Part shown: piece after piece, positions 18,518-27,632 of the stretch | How positions within the stretch are numbered: the stretch's first letter is position 1 | Layout of the letters: every line of letters starts with the position of its first letter | Assembly: GCF_014451325.2 (NCBI RefSeq) | Contig: NZ_JACSCH020000022.1 | Span: 62,001 to 126,000, forward strand | Direction of reading: 5' to 3' | DNA length: 64,000 bases | Origin: Streptomyces sp. CB02980 | GTDB lineage: Bacteria > Actinomycetota > Actinomycetes > Streptomycetales > Streptomycetaceae | Notes under the pieces: model-generated | What the model saw: only the letters and a program-made list of their open reading frames with translations | What the model was told of the DNA's origin: nothing | The model's database searches: none | Program-made: the position numbers and the translations under genes

Positions 18518-19752
18518 CGCCGTCCCTGGCGGACGAGGTCCGCGACCGCGTCGGCTACGTGATCCACCTCTTCCTCGGTGTTGTAGTAGTGCGGCGACAG
18601 GCGCAGACACCATTCGATGCCCTTGTCCCCGAAGTCGAGCTGCGCGAACTCGCGGAAGCTGAGTGCCGAGTTGATGGATCGGGCGTCCAGGGCCGCCTTG
18701 AACGGCTCCGGCTGCCAGCCCTCCACGCCGAAGGTGACGAGCGCGGCAAGACGCCGGCCGCGGTCGAGCAGGCGCACCCCGGGGATGGGTGCGAGCCGGT
18801 CGCGCAGCCGGGCCGCGAGCATCGGTGTGCGCTGCTCGATGGCCTCGATGCCGACCTCGCGGGCGTAGCGCGTCGCGGCCGCGCTGCCGAGCACCGCGGC
18901 GTACGGCAACTCCCACTCCTCGAACCGGGCCGCCGTCCTGACGGGCTCGTAGTCGCCCGGCTCGGTCCAGCGAGCGCCGTGCATGTCGATGAACAGCGGT
19001 TCGTAGCCCGCGCGCAGGACGCGATCGGAGACGTACAGGAATCCGGAGCCGCGCGGACCGCGGAGGAACTTGCGGCAGGTGGCGGTGAGGAAGTCGCAGC
19101 CGATCTCCTCCACGTCGATGACGAACTGGCCCACCGACTGACAGGCGTCGACCAGGTAGAGCAGGTCCGACTCGCGGCAGTGGCGGCCGATCTCGACCAC
19201 CGGCGAGACCAGGCCCGAGTTGGTGGGGACATGGGTGGCGGACACCAGGCGCGGGCGGTGGGTGCGCATCAGCGCGGCCATCGCCTCCACATCGACCCCG
19301 CCCTCGGGTGCGTCGGGCGCGTGGACGATGCGTACGCCGAATCGCTTGCGCAGGGACAGGAAGGCGATCTGGTTGGAGACGAAGTCGTCGCGGGTGGTGA
19401 GGATGACGTCGTCGGGCTCGAACGGGATCGACGACAGTGCGTTGGAGTAGGCGTGAGTGGCGCTGCCCGCGAAGGCGATGTTGTCGGGCGTCGTGTTGAT
19501 GAGGGCGGCGATCTCCGTGTAGAACTCGCGGACTTCGGCGGATCGGGCGGCCGAGGCCTCGTAACCGCCGATCCGGGCCTCAAGGTTCACGTGGCCGACC
19601 ATCGCGTCGAGGACCGGGGCCGCCAGGAGGCCGGAGCCCGCGTTGTTGAAGTGGATGACCTGCCGGCACCCCGGGGTGTCGGCCCGCAGAGCGGCGACAT
19701 CCAGCTGAAGTGCTTCCGAAGCGGAGCCAGTAGCGCTATTCTTATCTGTCAT
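18514..19752 (-). CDS. Class V PLP-dependent aminotransferase / C-S lyase-like enzyme
   Basis: A 412-residue fold-type I enzyme of class V. Seen features: HFNNAGSGLLAAPVLDAM near the N-terminus, the cofactor-contacting Asp in YLVDACQSVGQ (Asp202) and the Schiff-base lysine in TATCRKFLRGPRGSGFLYV (Lys228). The same CRKFLRGPRG block occurs in isopenicillin-epimerase-like and selenocysteine-lyase-like members, so the precise reaction is open. Its ATG (19752) overlaps the ATG of the divergent MocR gene by two bases (CATG), leaving no room for a Shine-Dalgarno sequence in a spacer. A leaderless message is likely. It is coupled to the downstream MFS gene. Confidence 0.87.
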   Translation of the reverse strand: MTDKNSATGSASEALQLDVAALRADTPGCRQVIHFNNAGSGLLAAPVLDAMVGHVNLEARIGGYEASAARSAEVREFYTEIAALINTTPDNIAFAGSATHAYSNALSSIPFEPDDVILTTRDDFVSNQIAFLSLRKRFGVRIVHAPDAPEGGVDVEAMAALMRTHRPRLVSATHVPTNSGLVSPVVEIGRHCRESDLLYLVDACQSVGQFVIDVEEIGCDFLTATCRKFLRGPRGSGFLYVSDRVLRAGYEPLFIDMHGARWTEPGDYEPVRTAARFEEWELPYAAVLGSAAATRYAREVGIEAIEQRTPMLAARLRDRLAPIPGVRLLDRGRRLAALVTFGVEGWQPEPFKAALDARSINSALSFREFAQLDFGDKGIEWCLRLSPHYYNTEEEVDHVADAVADLVRQGRR

Positions 19753-19763
19753 GAATGACGGTA
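19737..19763. promoter_or_regulatory. Overlapping divergent starts with face-to-face -10 boxes
   Basis: CATG at 19750-19753 contains both start codons. On the + strand TATTCT (19737-19742) is 8 bases before the MocR ATG. On the - strand TACCGT (19763-19758) is 5 bases before the aminotransferase ATG. GTCATGAATGAC (19748-19759) is a palindrome covering both starts. This arrangement suggests two leaderless transcripts and an operator on the start codons. Confidence 0.5.
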
Positions 19764-21184
19764 GCACTTCTGGCGAGTTGGCCGACAGTCTTCGTACGCT
19801 GCTCTCCCGGCTTTCGCCCGGCGACCGGCTGCCGAGCAGCCGGGAGCTGATCAAGGAGTACCGGGTCGGCCCGGCGACCGTGGCGCGGGCCATCGCCGCA
19901 CTGGCCGCCGAGGGTGCCGTGGTGACCCGACCGGGCAGCGGGACGTACGTGGCGCAGCGCACCCGGTTCGGCGACGCAGCCGCTGCAGGCGACATGTCCT
20001 GGCAGACGGTCGCCCTCACCGACCGCGCCGTCGACACCCACCTGATCGCCGACCCGCTCGGTCCGCCACCGGCCGGCACGATCACGATGGACGGCGGCTA
20101 CGTGCACCGATCGCTCCAGCCCACCCGGGCCCTCAGTGCGGCGCTGGCGCGGGCGGCACGCCGTCCGGACGCGTGGGACCGCGCCCCGGCAGGCGGCCTG
20201 TTGGCGCTGCGCACCGTGTTCGCCCGGATCGTCGGCGGCAGCGTGGTCCCGGAGGACGTGCTGGTCTCCGCCGGCGGGCAGAGCGCCCTGTCGATCGCGT
20301 TCCGGGCCATCGCCGGGCCCGGCAGCCCCGTCCTGGTGGAGTCCCCCACGTACCCCCGGGCCCTGGCCGCCGCCCGTGCCGCAGGGCTGCGGCCGGTCCC
20401 GGTACCGCTCGACGCAGACGGCCTGCGGCCCGACATGCTGGCCGACGCGTTCGCGATGACCGGCGCGCGGCTGCTGTACTGCCAGCCGACCTACCAGAAC
20501 CCGACCGGCACCGTGCTCACGCCCGAACGGCGCCGCCAGATCCTCGATGTGGCGCGCGCCTCGGGCGCGTTCGTGGTCGAGGACGACTTCGCACGGCACC
20601 TGGGACACGGCGGCGCCGTGCCGCGGCCGCTGGTCGCCGACGACCGGGACGGTACGGTCGTCCATGTCACCTCACTCACCAAGCCGGCCGCACCGAGCCT
20701 GCGGATCGGGGCCCTCGTGGCCCGCGGGCCGGTGATGGAGCGCATGCGGGCGGTGCGTCTGGTCGACGACTTCTTCGTCACGCGCCCGCTCCAGGAAGCC
20801 GCGCTGGAAGTGCTCAGCTCCCCCTCCTGGGACCGCCACGTCCGTTCTCTCGGTGCGGCGCTGCGGGAGCGGTGCGCCGTACTGGCCGCCGCGGTCACGC
20901 AGGAGATCCCCGGCGCGACCCTGGCCGGGTTGCCTACGGGCGGGCTGCACCTGTGGGTTCGCCTGCCGTCGGGCGTGGACGACACGCTCCTCACCGGCGC
21001 CGCCCGGCAGCACGGCGTCGCCGTGAGCGCCGGCAGTCGCTACTTCGCCACCGAGCCGCCGGCGGCTCACCTGCGCATCGGGTTCGCCGGGACCGCCGAC
21101 CATGCCGAGCTGGCCGAGGGTGCTCGTCGACTGGGAGCCGCGCTTGCGGATGTCGGCCCTCGGCAGCAGCGAGGCGCGCTGTAG
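19751..21184 (+). CDS. MocR-family regulator (GntR HTH fused to aminotransferase fold)
   Basis: A 477-residue protein. Residues 1-75 form a GntR winged helix (LSPGDRLPSSRELIKEYRVGPATVARAIAALAAEGAVVTRPGSGTYVA). Residues about 110-470 form a fold-type I aminotransferase-like domain with QPTYQNPTGTVLTPERR, VVEDDFARHLGHGG and the PLP lysine in HVTSLTKPAAPSLRIG (Lys311). MocR proteins sense PLP or an amino compound and control neighbouring PLP-enzyme or transport genes, here the divergent aminotransferase-MFS pair. No alternative start gives a full HTH. The ATG overlaps the divergent ATG, so leaderless translation is inferred. Confidence 0.9.
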   Translation: MNDGSTSGELADSLRTLLSRLSPGDRLPSSRELIKEYRVGPATVARAIAALAAEGAVVTRPGSGTYVAQRTRFGDAAAAGDMSWQTVALTDRAVDTHLIADPLGPPPAGTITMDGGYVHRSLQPTRALSAALARAARRPDAWDRAPAGGLLALRTVFARIVGGSVVPEDVLVSAGGQSALSIAFRAIAGPGSPVLVESPTYPRALAAARAAGLRPVPVPLDADGLRPDMLADAFAMTGARLLYCQPTYQNPTGTVLTPERRRQILDVARASGAFVVEDDFARHLGHGGAVPRPLVADDRDGTVVHVTSLTKPAAPSLRIGALVARGPVMERMRAVRLVDDFFVTRPLQEAALEVLSSPSWDRHVRSLGAALRERCAVLAAAVTQEIPGATLAGLPTGGLHLWVRLPSGVDDTLLTGAARQHGVAVSAGSRYFATEPPAAHLRIGFAGTADHAELAEGARRLGAALADVGPRQQRGAL

Positions 21185-21229
21185 CGACGCCCGGGACGCG
21201 GAGGCGCCGGCGTGACCTAGAGTGCGGGG

Positions 21230-21628
21230 GTGCCGTCGTACAGCATTGGGCAGGCCGCGCGGCTGCTCGGAGTGAGTTCGGAGACCGTTCGCCGGTGGGC
21301 GGACGGCGGTCGGCTGCGCATGGACCGGGACGGCTCGGGCAACCGGGTGATCGACGGGGTGGGGCTCGCCCGCTTCGCCCAGGAGCGTGGGGCCGGGCTG
21401 CACGCCGTTCCCGAGGACGATGTGCCGACCTCGGTGCGGAACTCCTTCGTGGGGATCGTCACCGGGGTGCGGAGCGACGACGTGGCCGCGCAGGTGGAGG
21501 TGCAGTCCGGGCCGCACCGGCTGGTGTCCCTGGTGACCCGGGAGGCCGTTGAGGAGCTGGGGCTCGACGTCGGGATCACGGTGACGGCGCGGGTGAAGTC
21601 GACCAGCGTGCACATCGACCTGCCGTGA
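21230..21628 (+). CDS. HTH-TOBE molybdate/molybdopterin-binding protein, copy 1
   Basis: A 132-residue protein with GTG start (MPSYSIGQAARLLGVSSETVRRWADGGRL). The first about 60 residues are a MerR/excisionase-like helix-turn-helix. The rest is a single TOBE/Mop domain (SVRNSFVGIVTGVRSDDVAAQVEVQSGPHRLVSLVTREAVEELGLDVGITVTARVKSTSVHI) that binds oxyanions such as molybdate. It is a clear paralogue of the protein at 27157, with almost the same layout, and the two flank the purine oxidation genes. TAGAGT lies six bases before the GTG, suggesting leaderless expression. The role is molybdate-responsive regulation or storage (inferred). Confidence 0.85.
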   Translation: MPSYSIGQAARLLGVSSETVRRWADGGRLRMDRDGSGNRVIDGVGLARFAQERGAGLHAVPEDDVPTSVRNSFVGIVTGVRSDDVAAQVEVQSGPHRLVSLVTREAVEELGLDVGITVTARVKSTSVHIDLP

Positions 21629-21643
21629 CGGCCGGGGGTGGGG

Positions 21644-23173
21644 TCAGCGGCAGAGGAGTGCGGCGCTCAGGTCCACCCGGTCGTCGAGCCGGGACAGGTC
21701 CCGGCCGGTGAGGGTCTCGATGCGTTCGACGCGGTAGTGGACCGTGTTGACGTGGATGTGCAGGGCCTCGGCGGTCCGTGTCCAGGAGCAGTCGTGCGCC
21801 AGGAAGACCTCCAGGGTGTCCAGGAGCATGACCCCCGACCGCCCTCCGTTCAGCAGGGGTCCGAGGACCGTCTCTCGGTAGACCTCCCGTACGGCGTCGG
21901 GGATGCCGCCCAGCAGCAGGGCGAGCCCGTCGAGGTCGCTGAGCCCGGCGACCCGTGGAGCCGGACGTGTCGCGGTACGGGCCGCCGCGAGGGCGTAACG
22001 GGCCTGCGTCAGCGCGGTGTTCAGCTCCGCGGGCGTCGCGACGGGCGTGCTCAGGCCGGCCTGCCAGATGCTCTCCGGGCGGCAGGCCTGCACCAGGGGC
22101 CACACCTCCCGTAGGCGATCCCTCGTGGCGTCGGCGGTGACGGCCTCGTGGGCGAGGACGGCCGCCACCTCGTCGCCGGCGCACGGGGCGACGGCGAACG
22201 CGACGGACGTCAGATGACCGAGTGCCTCGGTGAGCGCGGCGATGCCGTCGGCGCCGGCGTCCGCGTTCGGCTCCAGGGAGGCGACGACCACCGTGTACGC
22301 CGCCCGGTCGCCCAGACCGCAGGAGGCCAGCGCGTCCCGCAGGTGGTCGGTGTCGGCGCGCGGGGCGCCGATGGCCTCCACCAGCCGGGCGGCGGCGGGG
22401 CCGCGTGCCGCCCGGTGCCGGTCCTGGCGGCGGCGGTGACGGCCCAGGAGTTCGGATATCTCGTGGAGGACCCTCGGGGGCACCTGTCCCTCCTCGGGCA
22501 GGTGCAGGTACCAGGTGTCGAAGTCCGTGCCCTCGGCCTCGACGCGCAGTGTCGTGCCCTGCCCGCCACGCAGGGCTTCCACGGCCGCCCTGGCGGGGAG
22601 TTCCGCCGCGGCGTCGGTCCGGGTGACGGTGCGGCCGCTGGCGGTGAGCAAGTGGCAGGCGGGCGAGCCGAGATGGGCGAAGGCCCGGTCGAGCAGCTCG
22701 CCGGCCGTCGCGCCGCTCTCCAGGGCGCGGTCGAGGTCCAGGCGGACGTTCTCCGGCAGGGCGTGGTGCCCGGTGGGGCGGCGGCTGAGTTCGCCCCACT
22801 GCCGCAGGTACACGGCTTCGGTGATGGCCCGGAAGCCGGTGTGCGGGGGCACGGCGATCAGGGCGACGCGGTGTTTGCGGCAGGCGTCGGCGAGTTCGCG
22901 CGGCACGTGTCCGTGGGTCTCCTCGCCGGCGAGGAGTGCCACCGCTCCCGCCCGGCGCAGGGCCGACACGAAGTGGTCGGTCTTGGCCGGTGCGCCGTCC
23001 GGGGTCCACCACACGAGTCCGCTCAGCACGACCTCGCCCGGCTGGAGAAAGCGCTCCGGGTCCTCCAGGTCGGTCGCGGTGACCCCGGCGATCTCCTGGC
23101 CGAGGAGCGACTCGTCGCCCCAGACGAGGGAGAGGTCCAGGCGGTCGAGCCGGAGGAGGTGGTCGACGTGCAT
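21644..23173 (-). CDS. pucR: PucR-family transcriptional regulator (purine catabolism)
   Basis: A 509-residue protein starting MHVDHLLRLDRLDLSLVWGDESLLGQEI (ATG 23173, AAGGAG upstream). The N-terminal PucR domain contains ITGV-like GVTATDLEDPERFLQPGEVVLSGLVWW. The C-terminal HTH_30 is DTLEVFLAHDCSWTRTAEALHIHVNTVHYRVERIETLTGRDLSRLDDRVDLSAALL, the standard PucR/CdaR ending. Family members control purine degradation genes. It is divergent from xdhB across 227 bases and probably controls the xdh genes. It ends 15 bases from the convergent HTH-TOBE gene. Confidence 0.9.
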   Translation of the reverse strand: MHVDHLLRLDRLDLSLVWGDESLLGQEIAGVTATDLEDPERFLQPGEVVLSGLVWWTPDGAPAKTDHFVSALRRAGAVALLAGEETHGHVPRELADACRKHRVALIAVPPHTGFRAITEAVYLRQWGELSRRPTGHHALPENVRLDLDRALESGATAGELLDRAFAHLGSPACHLLTASGRTVTRTDAAAELPARAAVEALRGGQGTTLRVEAEGTDFDTWYLHLPEEGQVPPRVLHEISELLGRHRRRQDRHRAARGPAAARLVEAIGAPRADTDHLRDALASCGLGDRAAYTVVVASLEPNADAGADGIAALTEALGHLTSVAFAVAPCAGDEVAAVLAHEAVTADATRDRLREVWPLVQACRPESIWQAGLSTPVATPAELNTALTQARYALAAARTATRPAPRVAGLSDLDGLALLLGGIPDAVREVYRETVLGPLLNGGRSGVMLLDTLEVFLAHDCSWTRTAEALHIHVNTVHYRVERIETLTGRDLSRLDDRVDLSAALLCR

Positions 23174-23214
23174 ACGTGGCTCCTTGCGCGGTCGCGGGAG
23201 TGGCCCGCGCTCAC

Positions 23215-23247
23215 ATTCACGAGGCGAATACGAGTCGATGCATCGTA
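23215..23247. promoter_or_regulatory. Inverted repeats in the pucR-xdhB divergent region
   Basis: ATTC...GAAT (23215-23229), TACGA...TCGTA (23229-23247) and the perfect palindrome CGATGCATCG (23236-23245) crowd one 33-bp stretch in the divergent promoter. They are candidates for a PucR operator; I cannot say which is bound. Confidence 0.4.
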
Positions 23248-23400
23248 GATGCCAAGGTGAAGGCGGAGAACCGTTCCTGGTCGATCATCCAGCACCGGGG
23301 GCCGGGAGGTGGATGTTTTCCGGGTTCCCGTCCAGTCGTGCGGCAGGTCTCCGCCGGGCTTCACTGGCCTGAAGGCACCGGTCGGAAGGCAGTGGTGGGG

Positions 23401-24252
23401 ATGGACCTGAACACGATCACGGACGTGAGGGACGCGCGCCTGCGTGAGCCCTGGCGCCCCGGGGACGCGTGGCTGGGGGGCGGGACGTACCTGTTCTCCG
23501 AGCCCCAGCCCCACCTGCGACGGCTGCTCGATCTGAGCCGGATGGGCTGGGAGCCGCTCAGGCGTCACGCGGACGGCTCGCTGGAGATCGCCGCGACCTG
23601 CACGATCACCCAGCTGTCCCGCTTCGGGCGGCGCTTCCTCGACTCCCCCGCGGCACCGCTCTTCGAGCAGTGCTGCCGGGCCTTCCTCGCCTCGTTCAAG
23701 ATCTGGAACATGGCCACCGTCGGCGGGAACCTCTGCAACGGCCTTCCGGCCGGGCCGATGATCTCGCTCACCGCCGCCCTGGACGGCACCTGTCTCCTCC
23801 AGGCGCAGGACGGCTCCACCCGTGAGGTGAAGGCGGCCGACTTCATCCGGGGCGCGGGCGTCAAGGACCTCGCGGACGGGGAACTGCTGCGCTCGGTGAC
23901 CCTGCCCGGGCGCGCGCTGGAGTGCCGTACGGCCTACCGGCAGGCGTCGTTGTACGGGCTCGGCCGGTCCGGGGCCCTGGTGATCGGGGCGCTCGACCCG
24001 GTGGACGGCTCGCTCGCGGTGACGGTGACCGCGGCCACCACCCGCCCGTTCCGGTTCTGGTTCCCGCTGCCGCCCACCGCGGAGCACCTCCGGACCACGA
24101 TCGACGCCGCGGTGTCCGGCTCCGAGTGGTTCGACGACATCCACGGACTGCCCGAGTGGCGGCGGCACATGGGCCTGCGCCTCGCCGAGGAGGTCCGCCG
24201 CGAACTGACCGCGCCCACCACACCCCACGGCTCCCAGGAAGGTGCCCGATGA
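23401..24252 (+). CDS. xdhB: Xanthine dehydrogenase FAD-binding subunit (XdhB-like)
   Basis: A 283-residue medium subunit of the molybdenum hydroxylase family. Motifs: WLGGGTYLFSE (FAD-binding GGGT), TCTITQLSRF, and NMATVGGNLCNGLPAGPMI (the ATVGGN flavin motif), then DFIRGAGVKDLADGELLRSVTLP. It passes electrons from the iron-sulfur clusters to FAD and NAD or another acceptor. The start ATG 23401 was chosen because it begins the conserved domain and follows GGTGGGG. The ORF extends upstream through the promoter. The stop overlaps the next ATG as ATGA, so it is coupled to the fused large subunit. Confidence 0.9.
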   Translation: MDLNTITDVRDARLREPWRPGDAWLGGGTYLFSEPQPHLRRLLDLSRMGWEPLRRHADGSLEIAATCTITQLSRFGRRFLDSPAAPLFEQCCRAFLASFKIWNMATVGGNLCNGLPAGPMISLTAALDGTCLLQAQDGSTREVKAADFIRGAGVKDLADGELLRSVTLPGRALECRTAYRQASLYGLGRSGALVIGALDPVDGSLAVTVTAATTRPFRFWFPLPPTAEHLRTTIDAAVSGSEWFDDIHGLPEWRRHMGLRLAEEVRRELTAPTTPHGSQEGAR

Positions 24253-27050
24253 GCTTCGGACTCCACGTCAACGGCCGCCCGTTCGACACCGAGCCGCGCT
24301 CCGGCCAGTGCCTGCGCACCTATCTGCGCGAGCGGGGCTGGTTCGGCGTGAAGAAGGGCTGCGACGCCGGCGACTGCGGGGCCTGCACGGTCCACGTGGA
24401 CGGTGCGCCGGTGCACAGCTGTCTCTACCCCGCCGTGCGGGCCGAGGGACGGTCCGTCACCACGGTGGAGGGGCTCGCCTCCCGGGACGGCGAACTCCAC
24501 CCCGTACAGCAGAAGTTCCTCGACGCGCAGGGGTACCAGTGCGGCTTCTGCACCGCCGGGTTCCTGATGACGACCGCCGCCCTGGAAGCCGAGCGGGGTT
24601 CCGCGCACGACGACGGCAAGCTCGACGATCTCCCCCGCGCCTTCAAGGGCAACATCTGCCGCTGCACCGGCTACCGGGCGATCGAGGACGCCGTCCGGGG
24701 CGTGCAGCACACCGAACGGCCCTGCGCCGGAAAGGCGGTGGGCCGCAACGTCGCCGCCCCGGCAGGACCGCAGGTCGTGACCGGCACCGCCCGCTACACC
24801 TTCGACGTCGAGGTCCCGGGCCTGCTCCACATGAAGCTGCTGCGCTCCCCGCACCCGCACGCCCGGATCCTGGCGATCGACACCTCGGCCGCGCTCAGGG
24901 TCCCCGGCGTCCACGCCGTACTGACCCATGAGGACGCACCGGCGACCCTGTACTCCTCGGCCCGGCACGAGCATCCCACCGAGGACCCCGACGACACCCG
25001 GGTCCTGGACGACGTCGTCCGGTACGTCGGGCAGCGGGTCGCCGCCGTCGTCGCCGACAGCGAGCAGGCCGCCGAGGAGGGCTGCCGCCGCATCGAGGTG
25101 ACGTACGAGGAACTCCCGTACGTCACCGACCCGGAGGAGGCGATGCGCCCCGGCGCCCCCGTCCTGCACGCCGGCAAGGGGCCGGAGGTGCGGATCGCCC
25201 GGGTCGAGAACAACGTCGCCGGCGAGGTCCACGGCGAGATCGGTTCCGTCGAGCAGGGCTTCGCCGAGGCCGACGTCGTGTACGAGGAGACCTTCCGCAC
25301 CCAGCGCGTGCAGCACGCCAGCCTGGAGACCCACGGCTGCGTCGCGTACCTCGAGCCGAAGGAGGACGGTACGGGCGAGCGCCTCACCGTGCGCTCCTCC
25401 ACCCAGACGCCGTTCCTGACCCGACGGGCCCTGTGCGCGCTGTACGGCCTGCCGGAGGACGAGGTGCGGGTGGTCGCCGGCCGGGTCGGCGGCGGCTTCG
25501 GCGGCAAGCAGGAGATGCTCACCGAGGACATCGTGACGCTGGCCGCGCTGAAGCTGCGCCGGCCGGTGAAGCTGGAGTACACCCGGGCCGAGCAGTTCTA
25601 CGGGGCCACCACCCGGCACCCGTTCACCATCGGCATCAAGGTGGGCGCCCGCGCCGACGGGACGCTGACCGCCGTGCGGATGCGGGTCGTGTCCAACACC
25701 GGCGCGTACGGCAACCACGGCCCCGCGGTGATGTTCCACAGCGTCGGCGAGTCCTTCGCGGTCTACCGCGCCCCGCACAAGAAGGTCGACGCCTTCTCCG
25801 TCTACACCAACGCCGTCCCGGCGGGCGCCTTCCGCGGCTACGGCCTCGGCCAGGTCACCTTCGCCGTCGAGTCCGTCATGGACGAACTGGCCCGCCGCCT
25901 CGGCATGGACCCCCTCGTCCTCCGGGAGAAGAACATCATCGGGGCCGGCGAGGGCATGCACAGCCCGATCGGCGAGGAGGAGGACCTGTACATCGCCTCC
26001 TACGGCCTCGACCAGTGCCTGTCGGTCGTCCGGAACGCCCTGGCCGAGGACCGCAGTGCCGAGGAGGCACCGGAGGGCTGGCTGGTCGGCCAGGGCACCG
26101 CGATGGCGATGATCGCCACCGGACCGCCCGGCGGCCACTACGCCGACGCCCGCGTGTCGCTCCTGGAGGACGGCACCTACGACATCGCCGTCGGCACCGC
26201 CGAGTTCGGGAACGGCACCACCACCGTCCACCAGCAGATCACCGCCGGGGCCCTCCACACCACCGAGGACCGCCTCACCGTCCGCCAGTCCGACACCGAC
26301 GTCGTCCGCCACGACACCGGCGCCTTCGGCTCCGCCGGCACCGTCGTCGCCGGCAAGGCCGTCCTGCTCGCCGCGACCTCCCTCGCCGAACGGCTCCGGA
26401 CCCTTGCCGCCCGTCACGCCGGCGTGGCCCGCCACCTGTGCGTGCTCGGCGCCGAGTCCGTCGACTGCGCCGGCCGTACGGTGACCCTGAAGGAGCTGTA
26501 CGAGGCGGGTCACGCGCTCGGCGCGGCGGAGGAGCTGGCGGCCGACGGGCACTGGGGCGGCTCGCCGCGCTCGGTGGCCTTCAACGCCCAGTGGTTCCGC
26601 GTCGCGGTCGACCCCGGCTCCGGCGAGATCCGCATCCTGCGCAGCGTGCACGCCGCCGACGCCGGCAAGGTCATGAACCCGATGCAGTGCCGCGGCCAGG
26701 TGGAGGGCGGAGTCGCCCAGGCGCTGGGCGCGACCCTCTTCGAGACCGTGCGGCTCGACGAGCGCGGCGAGGTCACCACGGCCGCGTTCCGCCGCTATCG
26801 GCTTCCCCAGTACGCGGACGTCCCCCGTACCGAGGTCCACTTCACGGAGACGTCCGACGCGATCGGCCCGCTCGGGGCGAAGTCGATGAGCGAGAGCCCG
26901 TTCAATCCGGTCGGCCCGGCGTTCGCCAACGCTCTGCGGGACGCCACGGGCATCCGCTTCACCGAGCTGCCGGTGACCCGCGACCGCGTCTGGCTCGCCC
27001 TCGACCGACAGGCGAGGTCCGAGGTCCGAGACCCGCGTATCACCCGGTGA
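24249..27050 (+). CDS. xdhA: Fused [2Fe-2S]/molybdopterin subunit of xanthine dehydrogenase
   Basis: A 933-residue protein joining what are often two subunits. Residues 1-165 bind two clusters: plant-type Cys38, 43, 46, 58 (KKGCDAGDCGACT, VHSC) and the helical cluster Cys98, 101, 137, 139 (QCGFC, ICRC). The remainder is the molybdenum-cofactor subunit: VRYVGQRVAAVVAD, GGGFGGKQE, GAFRGYGLGQ, GTAEFGNGT and GAKSMSESPFNPVGPAFANAL, whose Glu matches the catalytic base position of GxxGxGE. It hydroxylates hypoxanthine/xanthine or a related heterocycle (the substrate is inferred from pucR and xdhB). No xdhC maturation gene is adjacent. Confidence 0.92.
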   Translation: MSFGLHVNGRPFDTEPRSGQCLRTYLRERGWFGVKKGCDAGDCGACTVHVDGAPVHSCLYPAVRAEGRSVTTVEGLASRDGELHPVQQKFLDAQGYQCGFCTAGFLMTTAALEAERGSAHDDGKLDDLPRAFKGNICRCTGYRAIEDAVRGVQHTERPCAGKAVGRNVAAPAGPQVVTGTARYTFDVEVPGLLHMKLLRSPHPHARILAIDTSAALRVPGVHAVLTHEDAPATLYSSARHEHPTEDPDDTRVLDDVVRYVGQRVAAVVADSEQAAEEGCRRIEVTYEELPYVTDPEEAMRPGAPVLHAGKGPEVRIARVENNVAGEVHGEIGSVEQGFAEADVVYEETFRTQRVQHASLETHGCVAYLEPKEDGTGERLTVRSSTQTPFLTRRALCALYGLPEDEVRVVAGRVGGGFGGKQEMLTEDIVTLAALKLRRPVKLEYTRAEQFYGATTRHPFTIGIKVGARADGTLTAVRMRVVSNTGAYGNHGPAVMFHSVGESFAVYRAPHKKVDAFSVYTNAVPAGAFRGYGLGQVTFAVESVMDELARRLGMDPLVLREKNIIGAGEGMHSPIGEEEDLYIASYGLDQCLSVVRNALAEDRSAEEAPEGWLVGQGTAMAMIATGPPGGHYADARVSLLEDGTYDIAVGTAEFGNGTTTVHQQITAGALHTTEDRLTVRQSDTDVVRHDTGAFGSAGTVVAGKAVLLAATSLAERLRTLAARHAGVARHLCVLGAESVDCAGRTVTLKELYEAGHALGAAEELAADGHWGGSPRSVAFNAQWFRVAVDPGSGEIRILRSVHAADAGKVMNPMQCRGQVEGGVAQALGATLFETVRLDERGEVTTAAFRRYRLPQYADVPRTEVHFTETSDAIGPLGAKSMSESPFNPVGPAFANALRDATGIRFTELPVTRDRVWLALDRQARSEVRDPRITR

Positions 27051-27156
27051 CACCGTCGACCTCTCTCGTCACTTCCTCCAACCCCCCTCTCATTCGCCAT
27101 GGAGAGTCCCACGACGTTGTTGCAGATGAGATCGAGCACGGCCTACGGTGTCGCAT

Positions 27157-27543
27157 ATGCAGTCCTACACGATCGGGCAGGCCGCTCGTCTGCTGGGCGT
27201 CAGCCCGGACACGGCGCGGCGCTGGGCGGACGCGGGCAGGGTGGCGACCCACCGCGACGAGAGCGGTCGGCGTGTCATCGACGGGAAGTCGCTCGCGGAG
27301 TTCTCCGTGGAGATCGCGCAGGGCGACGACGACGCGTCGTACACCTCGGCGCGCAACGCGTTCCCGGGGATCGTCACGGCGATCAAGCTCGGCGACGTCG
27401 CGGCCCAGGTCACGATCCAGGCCGGTCCGCACCGGCTCGTCTCCCTCCTCACCCGTGAGGCCGTGGAGGAACTGGGACTGGAAGTCGGCGTGCAGGCCAC
27501 CGCCCGCGTGAAGTCGACCAGCGTGCACATCGACCGCACCTGA
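27157..27543 (+). CDS. HTH-TOBE molybdate/molybdopterin-binding protein, copy 2
   Basis: A 128-residue protein (MQSYTIGQAARLLGVSPDTARRWADAGRV) with the same layout as copy 1: an excisionase-like HTH followed by one TOBE domain (AFPGIVTAIKLGDVAAQVTIQAGPHRLVSLLTREAVEELGLEVGVQATARVKSTSVHI). The C-terminal KSTSVHID is identical to copy 1. It lies 90 bases upstream of modA, in the position of a molybdate-responsive regulator of modABC. TACGGT is seven bases before ATG 27157, so it may be leaderless. A GTG at 27148 would add three residues. Confidence 0.87.
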   Translation: MQSYTIGQAARLLGVSPDTARRWADAGRVATHRDESGRRVIDGKSLAEFSVEIAQGDDDASYTSARNAFPGIVTAIKLGDVAAQVTIQAGPHRLVSLLTREAVEELGLEVGVQATARVKSTSVHIDRT

Positions 27544-27632
27544 CCACCCCTCACGCAGTACCGAGCAGCTCGGCCGTCGGCGCGGCCGCCTCCCACCGCA
27601 TCTTCCGTTCCCATCAAGGAGTCCAGACCCTC

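Noticed and set aside
22148..23248. Plus-strand ORF opposite pucR
   Set aside because: Antisense shadow; pucR has intact domains and a ribosome site.
23934..27053. 1039-codon minus-strand ORF opposite the xdh genes
   Set aside because: Gly/Val/Asp/His-rich shadow of the molybdenum hydroxylase; no domain and no plausible start signal.
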